Source of the DNA: CAYNWT01 sp964450955
Lineage (GTDB): Bacteria > Planctomycetota > Planctomycetia > Planctomycetales > Planctomycetaceae
Direction: 5' to 3'
Assembly (NCBI GenBank): GCA_964450955.1
Contig: CAYVFI010000016.1
Location: 1 to 64,000, forward strand
Length of the DNA stretch: 64,000 nucleotides
Shown: positions 9,201-16,909 of the stretch, in pieces
Layout: each line of letters opens with the position of its first letter
Numbering within the stretch: position 1 is the stretch's first letter
Notes under the pieces: model-generated
Told to the model about the DNA's origin: nothing
Database searches by the model: none
The model's input: the letters and a program-made list of their open reading frames with translations, nothing else
Program-made: the position numbers and the translations under genes

Positions 9201-9806
9201 TCAGGCACCGCCGACAAACTGAAGCAGACCTGGGAAGCTCTGCGTTGGAACATCGCCCTGGCTTTGGCGATCACTTACCTGTTGATGGCGGCTTTGTTCG
9301 AATCATGGGTGTATCCTCTGGTCATTATCTTCACGGTTCCACTGGGAGCCGTTGGTGGCATTGTTGGTTTGAAAGTTCTGAACCTGTTTATCTACCAGCC
9401 ACTTGACGTGCTGACGATGCTGGGGTTTGTGATTCTGATTGGAACCGTGGTTAACAACGCGATTCTGATTGTGCATCAATCGCTCAACTACATCCGAGAA
9501 GAAGGGATGGCTGCACGCGAAGCGATTCCCGCTAGTGTTCGCACGCGAATCCGCCCAATCTTCATGACCACGATGACGACGGTTCTGGGATTGCTGCCGC
9601 TGGTTGTCTTCCCCGGCGCTGGCAGCGAACTCTATCGCGGACTTGGAAGCGTGGTTCTTGGCGGGATGTTGATATCAACCATCTTCACGCTGGTTCTGGT
9701 TCCGACTGTGTTCGTGCTGGCCATGGATATCCGCAGCGGGTTGGCTCGACTCTGGCGAGGCGATGCGACTGAACCTGTTCGACCGGCAGAGACTGCTGGC
9801 GTTTGA
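6294..9806 (+). CDS. RND efflux permease (AcrB/MdtB-like)
   Basis: A 1170-residue proton-driven RND permease, longer than the usual 1020-1050 residues. Family landmarks are the N-terminal helix, the porter segment WPGASPAEVE, and the TM4 motif GMLVDNAVVVLEN, in which the first of the two AcrB relay Asp positions is kept and the second is Asn, as in many relatives. The C-terminal half carries TVVNNAILIVHQ and a MTTMTTVLGLLPL helix. The extra length sits in two places. One is about 60 residues in the first porter region (about 145-205, including PPEPETIDAFAKAHPKLKG). The other is a hydrophobic block at about 410-456 between the second and third helices. It is coupled to the adaptor by a 4-base overlap. 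The substrate is unknown. Confidence 0.92.
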   Translation: MSLIDAFVRNPVKVSVGVLLVVLFGVISLIKMPKQLAPDVENPVITISTRWPGASPAEVEREIILAQEEELKAVAGVTRMSSESSDSRCEISLEFNVGTDLEEALLKVNTRLQQVREYPIDASEPVISSSNSSDRAIARFVITARPPEPETIDAFAKAHPKLKGKLDRIQRAMNPGLKVFRLRQLKKEFGFEYPELADLVPAEIDFERMQRFMDNVVEARFERVAGVADAYVYGGREEELQVVVDPQKLAARGLTVDNIRSILRGRNKDTSGGNFEEGKRRWVVRTLGQFRSEKDIEDQILTIQNGAPVYLRDVAEVQVGFKKRESIARRYGISSTGCAINRESGANVLAVMDGLKIATEELNEGPLKQKGIQLYLYYDETDYIYSAIGLVQQNIFVGGALTMIVLMLFLNSSGKTLLFTPFIAASAVAAAYLSPWFFLITLGLILIAGFWLSRGALVVGLAIPTSIVGTFLLLGLFGRSLNVISLAGMAFAVGMLVDNAVVVLENIHRHRQLGESPLAAAVGGTKEVAGAVLASTLTTVAVFLPVLFVEEVAGQLFRDIALAISCAVGLSLLVSFAVIPTASARLFRDRRTADLDKTTDTAGPVPATASASPVTRLLHGMGNKGIGSIVSLNRWIQAGYIRSLAVIGVLVGLSIGLAFLFWPKVEYLPEGDRNFIFAFMSPPPGYNMDELMLMGEKVESDMQTLWDADPQEDPNGLAKEFPIIHYYFFSARGKRVMLGFQAHDPTRVGELIPLVNDIGSQFPGTRCRASQSSLFGRGMGGGRNIDIEITGPDLETLIAIAGEVLEQVETILPKAQASPEPSLDLSSPEVHLKPKLTQAAELGVDATQLGYTVDAMVDGAYAGDYFQGGERIDLSIVGSDVFASRTQDLESLPIATPSGQLVPLGAIADVELSSGPEQIHRRERQRAITISVSPDAETPLEEAMDKITAQIIQPMKDSGRLDGGYFMNLSGTADKLKQTWEALRWNIALALAITYLLMAALFESWVYPLVIIFTVPLGAVGGIVGLKVLNLFIYQPLDVLTMLGFVILIGTVVNNAILIVHQSLNYIREEGMAAREAIPASVRTRIRPIFMTTMTTVLGLLPLVVFPGAGSELYRGLGSVVLGGMLISTIFTLVLVPTVFVLAMDIRSGLARLWRGDATEPVRPAETAGV

Positions 9807-10138
9807 ACCCTCGCACGTTTCGTTGGATGCCATGCGTGTCTACCAGAGACGTCAACAGGCAAGGTCTGCGGCTTGGGCCAATAGATTTGCAAAACAGGCG
9901 TCAGCTTCCAGTGTCATTCGACCGCACTACCGTCACAAGCGGAATTCCTAACGTGGCTTCCACAAGTTGTGTGTCTTCTGTGGTGTCACATTCCGGGGGA
10001 GCGGGTCCGGGCGACGATGGTTGGTACTGAGGAGATGTGACTGGTTTCAGTCACTCAAGGACCCCAACAAAGCCGCCAACCCAGAGGCCGGGAAACCGGT
10101 GAGTTCTGGAAGCACTATAGAACGTAAGGAGTACGAAG
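9807..10138. other. Leader region of csrA
   Basis: A 332-base stretch with no supported gene. It contains a perfect 7-bp hairpin at 10037-10054 (GTGACTG / CAGTCAC, loop GTTT), 85 bases before the csrA start, and the csrA ribosome binding site TAAGGAG at about 10125-10131. Short frames here have no family character. Confidence 0.5.
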
Positions 10139-10342
10139 ATGCTGGTGCTTTCACGCCAAAGAGACGAGAGCATAATGATCGGTGACGACATTGTGATCCG
10201 GATTGTCGACATCCGTGGAGATAAGGTTCGGATTGGAATCGAAGCTCCCTCTGAAGTCGCAGTGCACCGAGAAGAAGTTTACGAAGCAATTAAACGAGAA
10301 CGCGAAGCTGAAGTTAAACAGGCTCAACCTGCCAGCAACTGA
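10139..10342 (+). CDS. csrA: Carbon storage regulator CsrA
   Basis: A 67-residue RNA-binding regulator that controls translation and stability of target mRNAs as a dimer. The residues that contact RNA in the family are present: L4 and R6 in MLVLSRQRDE, and R44 in EVAVHREEVYEAI. The conserved VRIGIEAPSEV core is intact. Residues 55-67 are a variable tail. A strong TAAGGAG precedes the ATG. The gene is flanked by a hairpin-bearing leader and a strong terminator, so it is monocistronic. No fliW or flagellar genes are nearby, unlike the arrangement in many bacteria, so its targets cannot be guessed from context. Confidence 0.95.
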   Translation: MLVLSRQRDESIMIGDDIVIRIVDIRGDKVRIGIEAPSEVAVHREEVYEAIKREREAEVKQAQPASN

Positions 10343-10376
10343 GCCGCTGCAGCCCGCACCGTTCCGATGCGATATA

Positions 10377-10414
10377 AAATGCCCCGACTGGGATTTCTCA
10401 GCCGGGGCATTTTT
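10377..10414. terminator. Rho-independent terminator after csrA
   Basis: A near-perfect hairpin with stems ATGCCCCGACTG and CAGCCGGGGCAT around a short loop. It has a T-run on the plus side and an A-run on the other side. It can stop csrA transcripts and also serve the convergent ankyrin gene. Confidence 0.9.
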
Positions 10415-10450
10415 CATGCGCGGTCTTCTGGTTTGGTTTGACCTTTCGGT

Positions 10451-12127
10451 TCAAAGTAGCGCGGCGATCTCTGGCAGATCTTCTGACGCTGCGATCTGGA
10501 TAAGACTTCGTCCCCGATGATCGCACGCGTCCCTGTTCGCACCGGCGGCCAATAGCAACTGCACGGCTTCCACATCGCCCCGAATCACCGCGGCAACCAA
10601 TGGTGTTTCGTTCGCCCGTTTGGGTTCTCCACCATAATCCCCCAGCGATCGCTCAACGGCTCCATGGTCTTCCTTAAGAACCCTCGCGACCAGGTCCGGG
10701 CGTTCGAACCGAATCGCGTCGAAAATATCGACGTCCTGTTCAAGCAGGTAATCTCGAACATCAAAGTGACCGGCTCGATTTGCGAAGGCGACGGGCGTGA
10801 CATGATGAACCAAATGTCGCAGCCTTGCACTGGCTCCGTTTTCAATCAACAACCGCGCGATTTCAAGCTGGCCATTCCAGGCTGCGTCAAACAGCGCGTT
10901 GTGGATCGGGAATCCAAAACGCAACATCGTCGAAATGGCCGCTGACTTTCCGATCTCTGCAGCCTGACCAACCTTCGATTGTGACTCCGAAGCCCACCGG
11001 CGCAGCACCGGCGTTGAATGTTCGCGTTCGAGACGTTTAAGAGTCGCGTCGTCTGAAGCCATACACGCATTGATAAACAGTTCTTTGTCTGAGGCTGCAT
11101 CAATTTTCGTCGCACCGGCCCGAATCAAAATCTCAGCGACGGCAGTGTTGCCACGCCCAACCGCGTGCGAATAACACGGCTGTTTATCGTAAAAGCACGT
11201 CGCATTGGGATCAGCCCTGTGCTTCAAGAGAAGCTCTACGCGATCTGGCTGGTCGTACTTGGCCGCCTGAACCAGCAAGTAGTCCAGCATTCGATTTTCG
11301 GTGGCCTTAACCCAGTTGACTTTATGTTTGTGATTGAGCCCATAGGCCAGCAACAGTTCCAGCCAGTGCGTTCCGCCGCTAAACATGCTGTTGTACAACC
11401 CCTGCCCGTCATTCGGGTCGGCTCCTTTAACCAGTAGCAGTTCTGCCAGCTCAGCCGCCCGCGCATGCGGAGGCCAGTACTTTGCTCCGGCTTCACCTTC
11501 GCCAATCACGCCGCTAAGACACGTGAAATGGCAATCCTCAATCCGGAACGCCGCATTGGGGTCGGCTCCACGATTAATCAACAACTCCGCCGCAGCCAGC
11601 GGGTCACCCGCGCTATCTGTGATCCGCGAGTAGCACAGGTACATGAGCGGTGGCCACTTGTTTGGGCCACCAACCTGGTTCACCGATTCGGGAGCGACAT
11701 CGATGAACCGTCGAATGATCTCCACATTGCCCAGCGCCGCGGCAGTCCAAACATCCGTTTCAGCGAGGTCCGGAAACTCAAGCACCAACTGCTTCGCTAA
11801 TCCAATGTCGGTCGGGTTCCTACCGGTGTAGTCCAGCAGGCCACACTTAAAGAGTTCGACAGCAGGCTGCTGGTTCTGCATCCGAATCGCTAACCGCAAT
11901 GCGTCCCATGTCTCAAAACCATATTCACGCGCAAGTATCAACTGACAGTCAGTCAGCTTCGCGGCACCAATCAGTGACGCATCCTCATCAGAATCGACAT
12001 GCTGCGGATGCTGATCGCGAATACGCCGCAATGCAGCCGAGCCGCCGGCACGCCATTCTCGAAGCAGTGTCTTCGCCTGCGTCTGTAGGTTCTCAAGGGA
12101 CGCGTTTGAGGGCAGAGACTGAACCAT
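10451..12127 (-). CDS. Ankyrin-repeat protein
   Basis: A 558-residue protein with no signal peptide, so probably cytoplasmic. The N-terminal 90 residues (ENLQTQAKTLLREWRAG, then a helical region ending YGFETWDALRLAI) match the segment often seen ahead of ankyrin repeats in soil and marine bacteria. From about residue 130 on come ankyrin units with signatures such as AAELLINRGADPNAA, LAELLLVKGADPN, VELLLKHRADPNAT, IARLLIENGASARLRH and VQLLLAAGANRDACDHRG. The repeats probably bind proteins; no catalytic domain is visible. The start at 12127 is set by a perfect AAGGAGGTCGTT leader, so the longer frame reaching 12235 is not used. It is convergent with csrA. Confidence 0.85.
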   Translation of the reverse strand: MVQSLPSNASLENLQTQAKTLLREWRAGGSAALRRIRDQHPQHVDSDEDASLIGAAKLTDCQLILAREYGFETWDALRLAIRMQNQQPAVELFKCGLLDYTGRNPTDIGLAKQLVLEFPDLAETDVWTAAALGNVEIIRRFIDVAPESVNQVGGPNKWPPLMYLCYSRITDSAGDPLAAAELLINRGADPNAAFRIEDCHFTCLSGVIGEGEAGAKYWPPHARAAELAELLLVKGADPNDGQGLYNSMFSGGTHWLELLLAYGLNHKHKVNWVKATENRMLDYLLVQAAKYDQPDRVELLLKHRADPNATCFYDKQPCYSHAVGRGNTAVAEILIRAGATKIDAASDKELFINACMASDDATLKRLEREHSTPVLRRWASESQSKVGQAAEIGKSAAISTMLRFGFPIHNALFDAAWNGQLEIARLLIENGASARLRHLVHHVTPVAFANRAGHFDVRDYLLEQDVDIFDAIRFERPDLVARVLKEDHGAVERSLGDYGGEPKRANETPLVAAVIRGDVEAVQLLLAAGANRDACDHRGRSLIQIAASEDLPEIAALL

Positions 12128-12200
12128 AACGACCTCCTTCCACACCGCATCGCCACCCATTCGTCCTGGCCACGCCAGAGACTCACTTAAGTGCGGTTCG

Positions 12201-12701
12201 CTAAACCACAAACGCGACGTAGTAGAACCAGACACCAGTCACCGAGGTCAGCGTCAGCGCGATAGTCGACAGCCAACCCAATGCTTTGTGGGTACGACTA
12301 TGTCTGGCCGGTGCAGGCGGGTTGTCAAACCGCTTCAAAGCGAGAACCAATGTCACGATCCACAACACCGGAGTTGAAATCGCAAACACCAGGTGGATGT
12401 GCAACACCTTTCGCACAGATGCAATTTTGGTAGCCAGCCCCTCGTCTCCAAGCGCATCAAGTTGCTTGCCCATCACGTTCTCCCAGCCGCCCTGCACCCA
12501 TTGCATATCGACTTCGAACGCAGAGACAGCAAGCAGCAGAACCACGCCCAACACTACCTGCAGATTCCGGTGCAGCGTGTACTTCTTTTGCTTCTTCACC
12601 ACAAAGAGACTGTACAGCAAAAGCGGGACCAACACCGCCAACGCGCAGACGACGAAGTCCAGCATGAACGAAGTTGGGTTGCCAAGAAATCCGTTTTTCA
12701 T
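12201..12701 (-). CDS. DUF420-family membrane protein
   Basis: A 166-residue integral membrane protein with four hydrophobic helices (about residues 12-34, 45-65, 98-120 and 141-164) and short loops. The third helix begins with KVLHIHLVFAIS, and a second conserved segment HKALGWLSTIALTLTSVTG opens the fourth. This layout with conserved His residues is that of the DUF420 family, often found near cytochrome oxidase assembly genes. No such genes are visible here. It lies just upstream of the ankyrin gene on the same strand with a 73-base gap, so the two could share a transcript. Confidence 0.7.
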   Translation of the reverse strand: MKNGFLGNPTSFMLDFVVCALAVLVPLLLYSLFVVKKQKKYTLHRNLQVVLGVVLLLAVSAFEVDMQWVQGGWENVMGKQLDALGDEGLATKIASVRKVLHIHLVFAISTPVLWIVTLVLALKRFDNPPAPARHSRTHKALGWLSTIALTLTSVTGVWFYYVAFVV

Positions 12702-12828
12702 GCGTTGTCAGCGAATTAGTGACCGGGGCTCAAGTGCGCGATTCTAGGCGCTAGGCGGTGCGTTTGAACCGAAACAGCCTGAATGCAGCCAACATTTTTT
12801 GAAAACAGGGTCGCCCCAACAGCGTCCC

Positions 12829-12911
12829 GTTTCACCCGTGGTCGAAGACCAGGCAGTCTGCGTTCGCACTTGATGAACAGTCGCGGCCTGGCCTTTGGCC
12901 ACGGGTGAAAC
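12829..12911. repeat. 26-bp imperfect inverted repeat
   Basis: Arms at 12829-12854 and 12886-12911 match over about 26 positions, including a perfect 13-base outer part (GTTTCACCCGTGG and its complement). A 31-base spacer separates them. It sits between two minus-strand genes. It could form a long hairpin in RNA. It lacks a clear T-run, so I do not call it a simple terminator. Confidence 0.75.
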
Positions 12912-12934
12912 AGTGCAGTGAGAACCTGAACGCG

Positions 12935-14575
12935 CTAATCAACGGCGATCAGCAACCATCCGTTGGTGGCCGCGATATCGCTGATCTTCGCTGTCATCTT
13001 TCGCTGGGCGCCGAATGTAAACTCGCGTTGGTTCGGCATGCTAATGGTCTTCATCAGCTTCGCGATTTGTTCGCCGATTAGCTGAGACGCCATGCCCGGT
13101 TCGGTTCCGTCGGCGGGAACCACACCCGGCGTCCCAAAACTCAACTCCATCGCGTCGCCCACAACACTGGCCAACACCGGTAGGTGCAATTCCTGCATCG
13201 GAATCGTGGCCCCAACCACCGGCTCGATACTCAGCCGCAAAACGACTTCGCTTTCTTCTTCGTCGAAACTCACTCGAATCGGATCCGTTGGTGCAAACAC
13301 AATCGAATAGAGCAAGGGCTTTGTCATGTCTTCGACAAGCCCAACTTCACCAACGACCTCCGCCGCCGAAACTCCCTGGTTCTGAGCGAGGCCGGACAAC
13401 GTTCGTTGGAGTTGACGATCGCTGATTCGTAAGCCACCAAAATTCAGCTGATCAAGGTAAGCATTAATCGCGGTTTCGTGTATGAGAACCGAACCATAGC
13501 GGCCAAACAATCGACGTCCCGGCGCGGGAGATCCCAGCGGGTCACCGTATCTGGCCCGCAGGCGCATTTCGTCGTCCGTCGTGCTGGCTTCCAGTTCACT
13601 CGGCCACAGTTGTCTTTCTCGCAACCACGATTGAACCCGATTCCGAAGCGCGACGTTGGCGTCGCTTAGCTTGTTATCGACAGACTGGTTAAATTGTGGG
13701 ACGACCCGCCTGCTTAGTAGCGTTGCGGTTTCAGTTTCTCCGGCCGTACGAGACATTGCTGCCTGCGACTGAGCGTACCGGTTTGCGATTGGGCCCACCA
13801 ACGGCACACCAGTCAACGTCGTAACGACTCCGCGGGTCAGATTGTTCGCCTTGATGAAACCCTGTGGCCGGCGCGTGCGCAAGACCTGGCCGTCAAAAAA
13901 GACAGGCTTAATCAGGTCTGCGCGGTGACAGCCTTCAGTGGAAATTGTCGCGGCCGGACGGCGCCCCAGCGTGTTAGAGTTAGTCAGGCTTTCCAGGACG
14001 ATATCTATCTGGGCGATATTCTGATTGCGTCGGCAATCAAGCCGCGTTGTTGCTTTGGTTGTTTGCGTCCCGGAAACCGGAGTACCCAAAATTCGATCGC
14101 AGACGGAATCCGCTTCCTGGCGCACATCAGCCGCAAGCTGGTTCAAAAGAACCTCGGTGATCGCGATACCGACGTTGTACTTTGTCGTGACGCCTCCGGA
14201 TCGCACAGGCATTCGAAGCGCCGGCAACCTGGGAGCCGGAGTACCAAAATCCAGCTTGCGATTCGTGCGCGGTTCTTCACTCGGCGGCGCCGGAGGTTCG
14301 AAGACTTCAATGTCCTGCGGCGGCCCCGGGCGTTCCTGAACCGGCATCTCGAACGCGGAGTCACCGTCCAGTGAATCGCTGGCCGGGCCCAGAGAATCAC
14401 CAGACGTCACCGGCTTCCTGGCGTTCGACGGATCCGGAAAGTCCTGCCGTGCAGGCAAGACCGGACCACGCTGAGCACAAACAACCGACGGCGCGCACAG
14501 TGCGATTACTGCTGTCAAAGCAACAACGCGCAGGCGGCTTGGTGATAGGCTGGTTGATGATGTGATGCGGACCAT
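12935..14575 (-). CDS. Hypothetical secreted protein
   Basis: A 546-residue protein with a signal peptide (about residues 1-35, ending near VVCAQRG), then a Pro-rich segment (about 40-110) and a large mixed alpha/beta region. Cys residues occur in the mature part (SVCDRILG, RLDCRRN, STEGCHRAD), compatible with periplasmic disulfides. No catalytic motif is recognisable and I do not know the family. The start at 14575 is preferred over an ATG at 14590 because GGAG lies seven bases upstream. The gene is divergent from the coiled-coil gene at 15005. Their shared 429-base region contains a perfect dyad. Confidence 0.75.
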   Translation of the reverse strand: MVRITSSTSLSPSRLRVVALTAVIALCAPSVVCAQRGPVLPARQDFPDPSNARKPVTSGDSLGPASDSLDGDSAFEMPVQERPGPPQDIEVFEPPAPPSEEPRTNRKLDFGTPAPRLPALRMPVRSGGVTTKYNVGIAITEVLLNQLAADVRQEADSVCDRILGTPVSGTQTTKATTRLDCRRNQNIAQIDIVLESLTNSNTLGRRPAATISTEGCHRADLIKPVFFDGQVLRTRRPQGFIKANNLTRGVVTTLTGVPLVGPIANRYAQSQAAMSRTAGETETATLLSRRVVPQFNQSVDNKLSDANVALRNRVQSWLRERQLWPSELEASTTDDEMRLRARYGDPLGSPAPGRRLFGRYGSVLIHETAINAYLDQLNFGGLRISDRQLQRTLSGLAQNQGVSAAEVVGEVGLVEDMTKPLLYSIVFAPTDPIRVSFDEEESEVVLRLSIEPVVGATIPMQELHLPVLASVVGDAMELSFGTPGVVPADGTEPGMASQLIGEQIAKLMKTISMPNQREFTFGAQRKMTAKISDIAATNGWLLIAVD

Positions 14576-15004
14576 TTTCGATCTCCGCAACGATAGTTGC
14601 GTCAGCCGAAGTATACGCGCAGCGAGTGGTGCAGTGGTCTTAGAAATCGTGGCCCGCGGCGGTTCTAAAATACATGAGACCGGTCAGCACACTCAGGCAA
14701 GCAGGATTAACGTTGTGGGCAGTCAACGTTAACGCTTTTGCCCGGTTCGACTCTCGAACACGCAAGAGGGGACGATCTTAACGATTGGAACACACTCCAA
14801 GGCGCAAATCCGCAACACCCGCCCAGCCTGTGAAGATTGTTCATTTTACCACACGAAGAACAGCAGATTTGGCGACAATAGAGATGATAGGTTGTCATTT
14901 CCGGTGATTGATCGGCGGGGCAACTATGGCGCCTATCCAGGGAAAGCAGGGCCCGCTGGGTTCCGAAATTGAACATAAATCAGACAGCACAGGGAGAACA
15001 CGCT
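14576..15004. promoter_or_regulatory. Divergent promoter region with a 9-bp dyad
   Basis: The region between two divergent genes. A perfect inverted repeat, TTAACGTTG at 14707-14715 and CAACGTTAA at 14724-14732 with an 8-base spacer, has the geometry of a repressor or activator site. It is 132 bases from the minus-strand start and 273 from the plus-strand start. I cannot fix -10 and -35 boxes with confidence. Confidence 0.45.
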
Positions 15005-16198
15005 GTGTATACATCACAGGGTAAGCGTTCGAGAACGGACGACCTCAAGAGTTTCAGAACCTTCTTTACGGTAACCATGCTGGTTGCGGCCTCCGTCGTA
15101 TTCTTCGGCCTCCAAATCATGATGGTGGGCCCGCTTAAGAACCAGCTTCAATCGATTCAAGCTCGATTGGACGACAGTGAAAAGGATATGCGGAAGCTGG
15201 TTGCCGAACGCCAGCAGCTATGGAGAACCAATGACCTGCTAAGTGGCCTACAGGATCAAGCCAACCAGATTGAAGACATCAGCGCGACCCTGATTTCTAT
15301 CAAAGGCCTTCGTGAACACGTCGAACACGAAGCGAAAGAATCTCAAAAGGCTTTGGCCGCGTTTAATTCAATCGCTGCTTTGCATAAGCGACTCGCCGCC
15401 CAGGACGCTCACACAGAGATGGCCCTGGATCAGCTGGATGGCCTGCTGGTCTTGCGACAGAACATCATTGATTCTTCAAAGAAAACCAATGACGCCATGG
15501 GCGCTTTGGACAGCCTCGCTTCAGTCGCGACTGCAGTCATCGCCGGCAGCAGTCAGGTTGACGAAGCTGAAGAAAGCATCAGCAAACTGGCTGAGCTGAA
15601 ATACCGTATGCTTGGCGAGAACGATGGAATCGCAGCCGCTGAAAAAAACATTGATCGCATCGCTGCCATCCACACGAAGCTGGCTTCTGACAAGATCGCA
15701 ACCGCTGAAGACAATGCGAACCGACTGTTGGTAATCAACGACTCTTTGGCTGCCGCCGACACAACAAGTGCCGGTACGAACCTGGATGGATTGATTGGCC
15801 TGGAATCACTTCTGGCAGGTAAAGGCGCAGACGTGGCGCGGGCTGTTCAGACTCTTGAGATCCTGGACGACTTCCAGGTTGAAGTCGACCGACACGTCCG
15901 ATCAATCGAAGGGATCCGCCGCACGATGGTCGAGATCGCCATGCTGGAAAGTTCTGTGGGCCGAGCGGCTCGTGTTCTGCAGCCACTGGTTGAACTTAGC
16001 AACCTGCGACGTCTTGGAGATCGTGAAGTTCGCGAAGCGGCTCGAGTCATTCTGGATCAGCGAACAACTCGCCTCAGCCAGAACTCTGCCATCGTCAAGC
16101 GAACTGCTAAGCTGGCTGTCGACGCTGCAGAAAGCAACGAAGACCTTGTGCCGCTTCCACCAGAAGCACGAAAAGAAGCAGCCGCGGCTGCTGAGTAG
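15005..16198 (+). CDS. Membrane-anchored coiled-coil protein
   Basis: A 397-residue protein with a short basic cytoplasmic N-terminus, one membrane helix (about residues 18-42, FFTVTMLVAASVVFFGLQIM) and a long extracytoplasmic helical region. The helical part is rich in L, A, E, D and K with heptad-like spacing (about 50-360), as in coiled coils. The last 30 residues are Glu/Ala-rich. No enzyme motif is present; a structural or spanning role in the envelope is inference. I choose the GTG at 15005, which follows AGGGAGA at good distance, over an upstream in-frame TTG at 14969. A strong terminator follows directly. Confidence 0.75.
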   Translation: MYTSQGKRSRTDDLKSFRTFFTVTMLVAASVVFFGLQIMMVGPLKNQLQSIQARLDDSEKDMRKLVAERQQLWRTNDLLSGLQDQANQIEDISATLISIKGLREHVEHEAKESQKALAAFNSIAALHKRLAAQDAHTEMALDQLDGLLVLRQNIIDSSKKTNDAMGALDSLASVATAVIAGSSQVDEAEESISKLAELKYRMLGENDGIAAAEKNIDRIAAIHTKLASDKIATAEDNANRLLVINDSLAAADTTSAGTNLDGLIGLESLLAGKGADVARAVQTLEILDDFQVEVDRHVRSIEGIRRTMVEIAMLESSVGRAARVLQPLVELSNLRRLGDREVREAARVILDQRTTRLSQNSAIVKRTAKLAVDAAESNEDLVPLPPEARKEAAAAAE

Positions 16199-16230
16199 TC
16201 ACTGAGTGCGAGAAACTTCTGCTGTCTAAC

Positions 16231-16268
16231 AAACTCGCGAGTCTCCCTTTCCCGGACTCGCGAGTTTT
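16231..16268 (+). terminator. Rho-independent terminator
   Basis: Perfect stem AACTCGCGAGTC / GACTCGCGAGTT around an 11-base loop followed by TTTTCTT, 33 bases after the coiled-coil gene stop. Confidence 0.9.
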
Positions 16269-16392
16269 CTTGTGCGCGGTGCGTGAAATGACGAGAAATC
16301 AAAGATCCGCGGGCTTGCTGGATTCGTTATCCTAAGTGGTTCACCGTGTGCCGCCCTCTTTTTCAGCGGTCGTACTTTGCTTAGGAAAACAC

Positions 16393-16782
16393 ATGCCATT
16401 CGCGCGTCTTATCGGTCTGTTCCCACTTGGCATTGGACTTACCGTGCTGGGAGGCCTGTGGCTGGCTCCGTTTGGCGAGTTCCATTCGCCGCCGCTTTTC
16501 TTCCGAATATTTGGAAGCATCATCGCGCTGGCATTCGTGACGTTCGGGGCGGTGGCTTTGTCTGGAAAAGGACTCCAACCGACTCGCCACCTTCAGAACC
16601 TGGTGCAGCAGGCCCAGCGTGAGCAGCAGGATTCAGACCGGGCAGGCACTGCGACGGTCGGCAACTACCAATGCCCTGGCTGCGCCGCACCGTTGGCTGA
16701 CGAAACCGATGTTTCACCGCTTGGAGACACCAGATGCGCTCACTGCGATCGGTGGTTCAACATCCATGGTCGCACAAAGTGA
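16393..16782 (+). CDS. Small membrane protein with C-terminal zinc ribbon
   Basis: A 129-residue protein with two membrane helices (about residues 5-25 and 36-56), a polar helix, and a C-terminal zinc-ribbon with CPGC and CAHC pairs about 26 residues apart. No family is recognised with certainty. The ATG at 16393 follows AGGAAAAC. An in-frame upstream ATG at 16336 would add 19 residues without an evident purpose. It ends 127 bases from the convergent TPR lipoprotein gene. Confidence 0.65.
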   Translation: MPFARLIGLFPLGIGLTVLGGLWLAPFGEFHSPPLFFRIFGSIIALAFVTFGAVALSGKGLQPTRHLQNLVQQAQREQQDSDRAGTATVGNYQCPGCAAPLADETDVSPLGDTRCAHCDRWFNIHGRTK

Positions 16783-16909
16783 AGCCTGCGAATAAATCAC
16801 GCCCGGGGGTTACCCCGCCCGGGGAAGGCTGGGTGGGAGATCCACCAAGTCGGAACACCGCTGCCGGCCGTCAACTGATTCACGACCCCGTTGCGTAGAT
16901 GGCTTGGTT

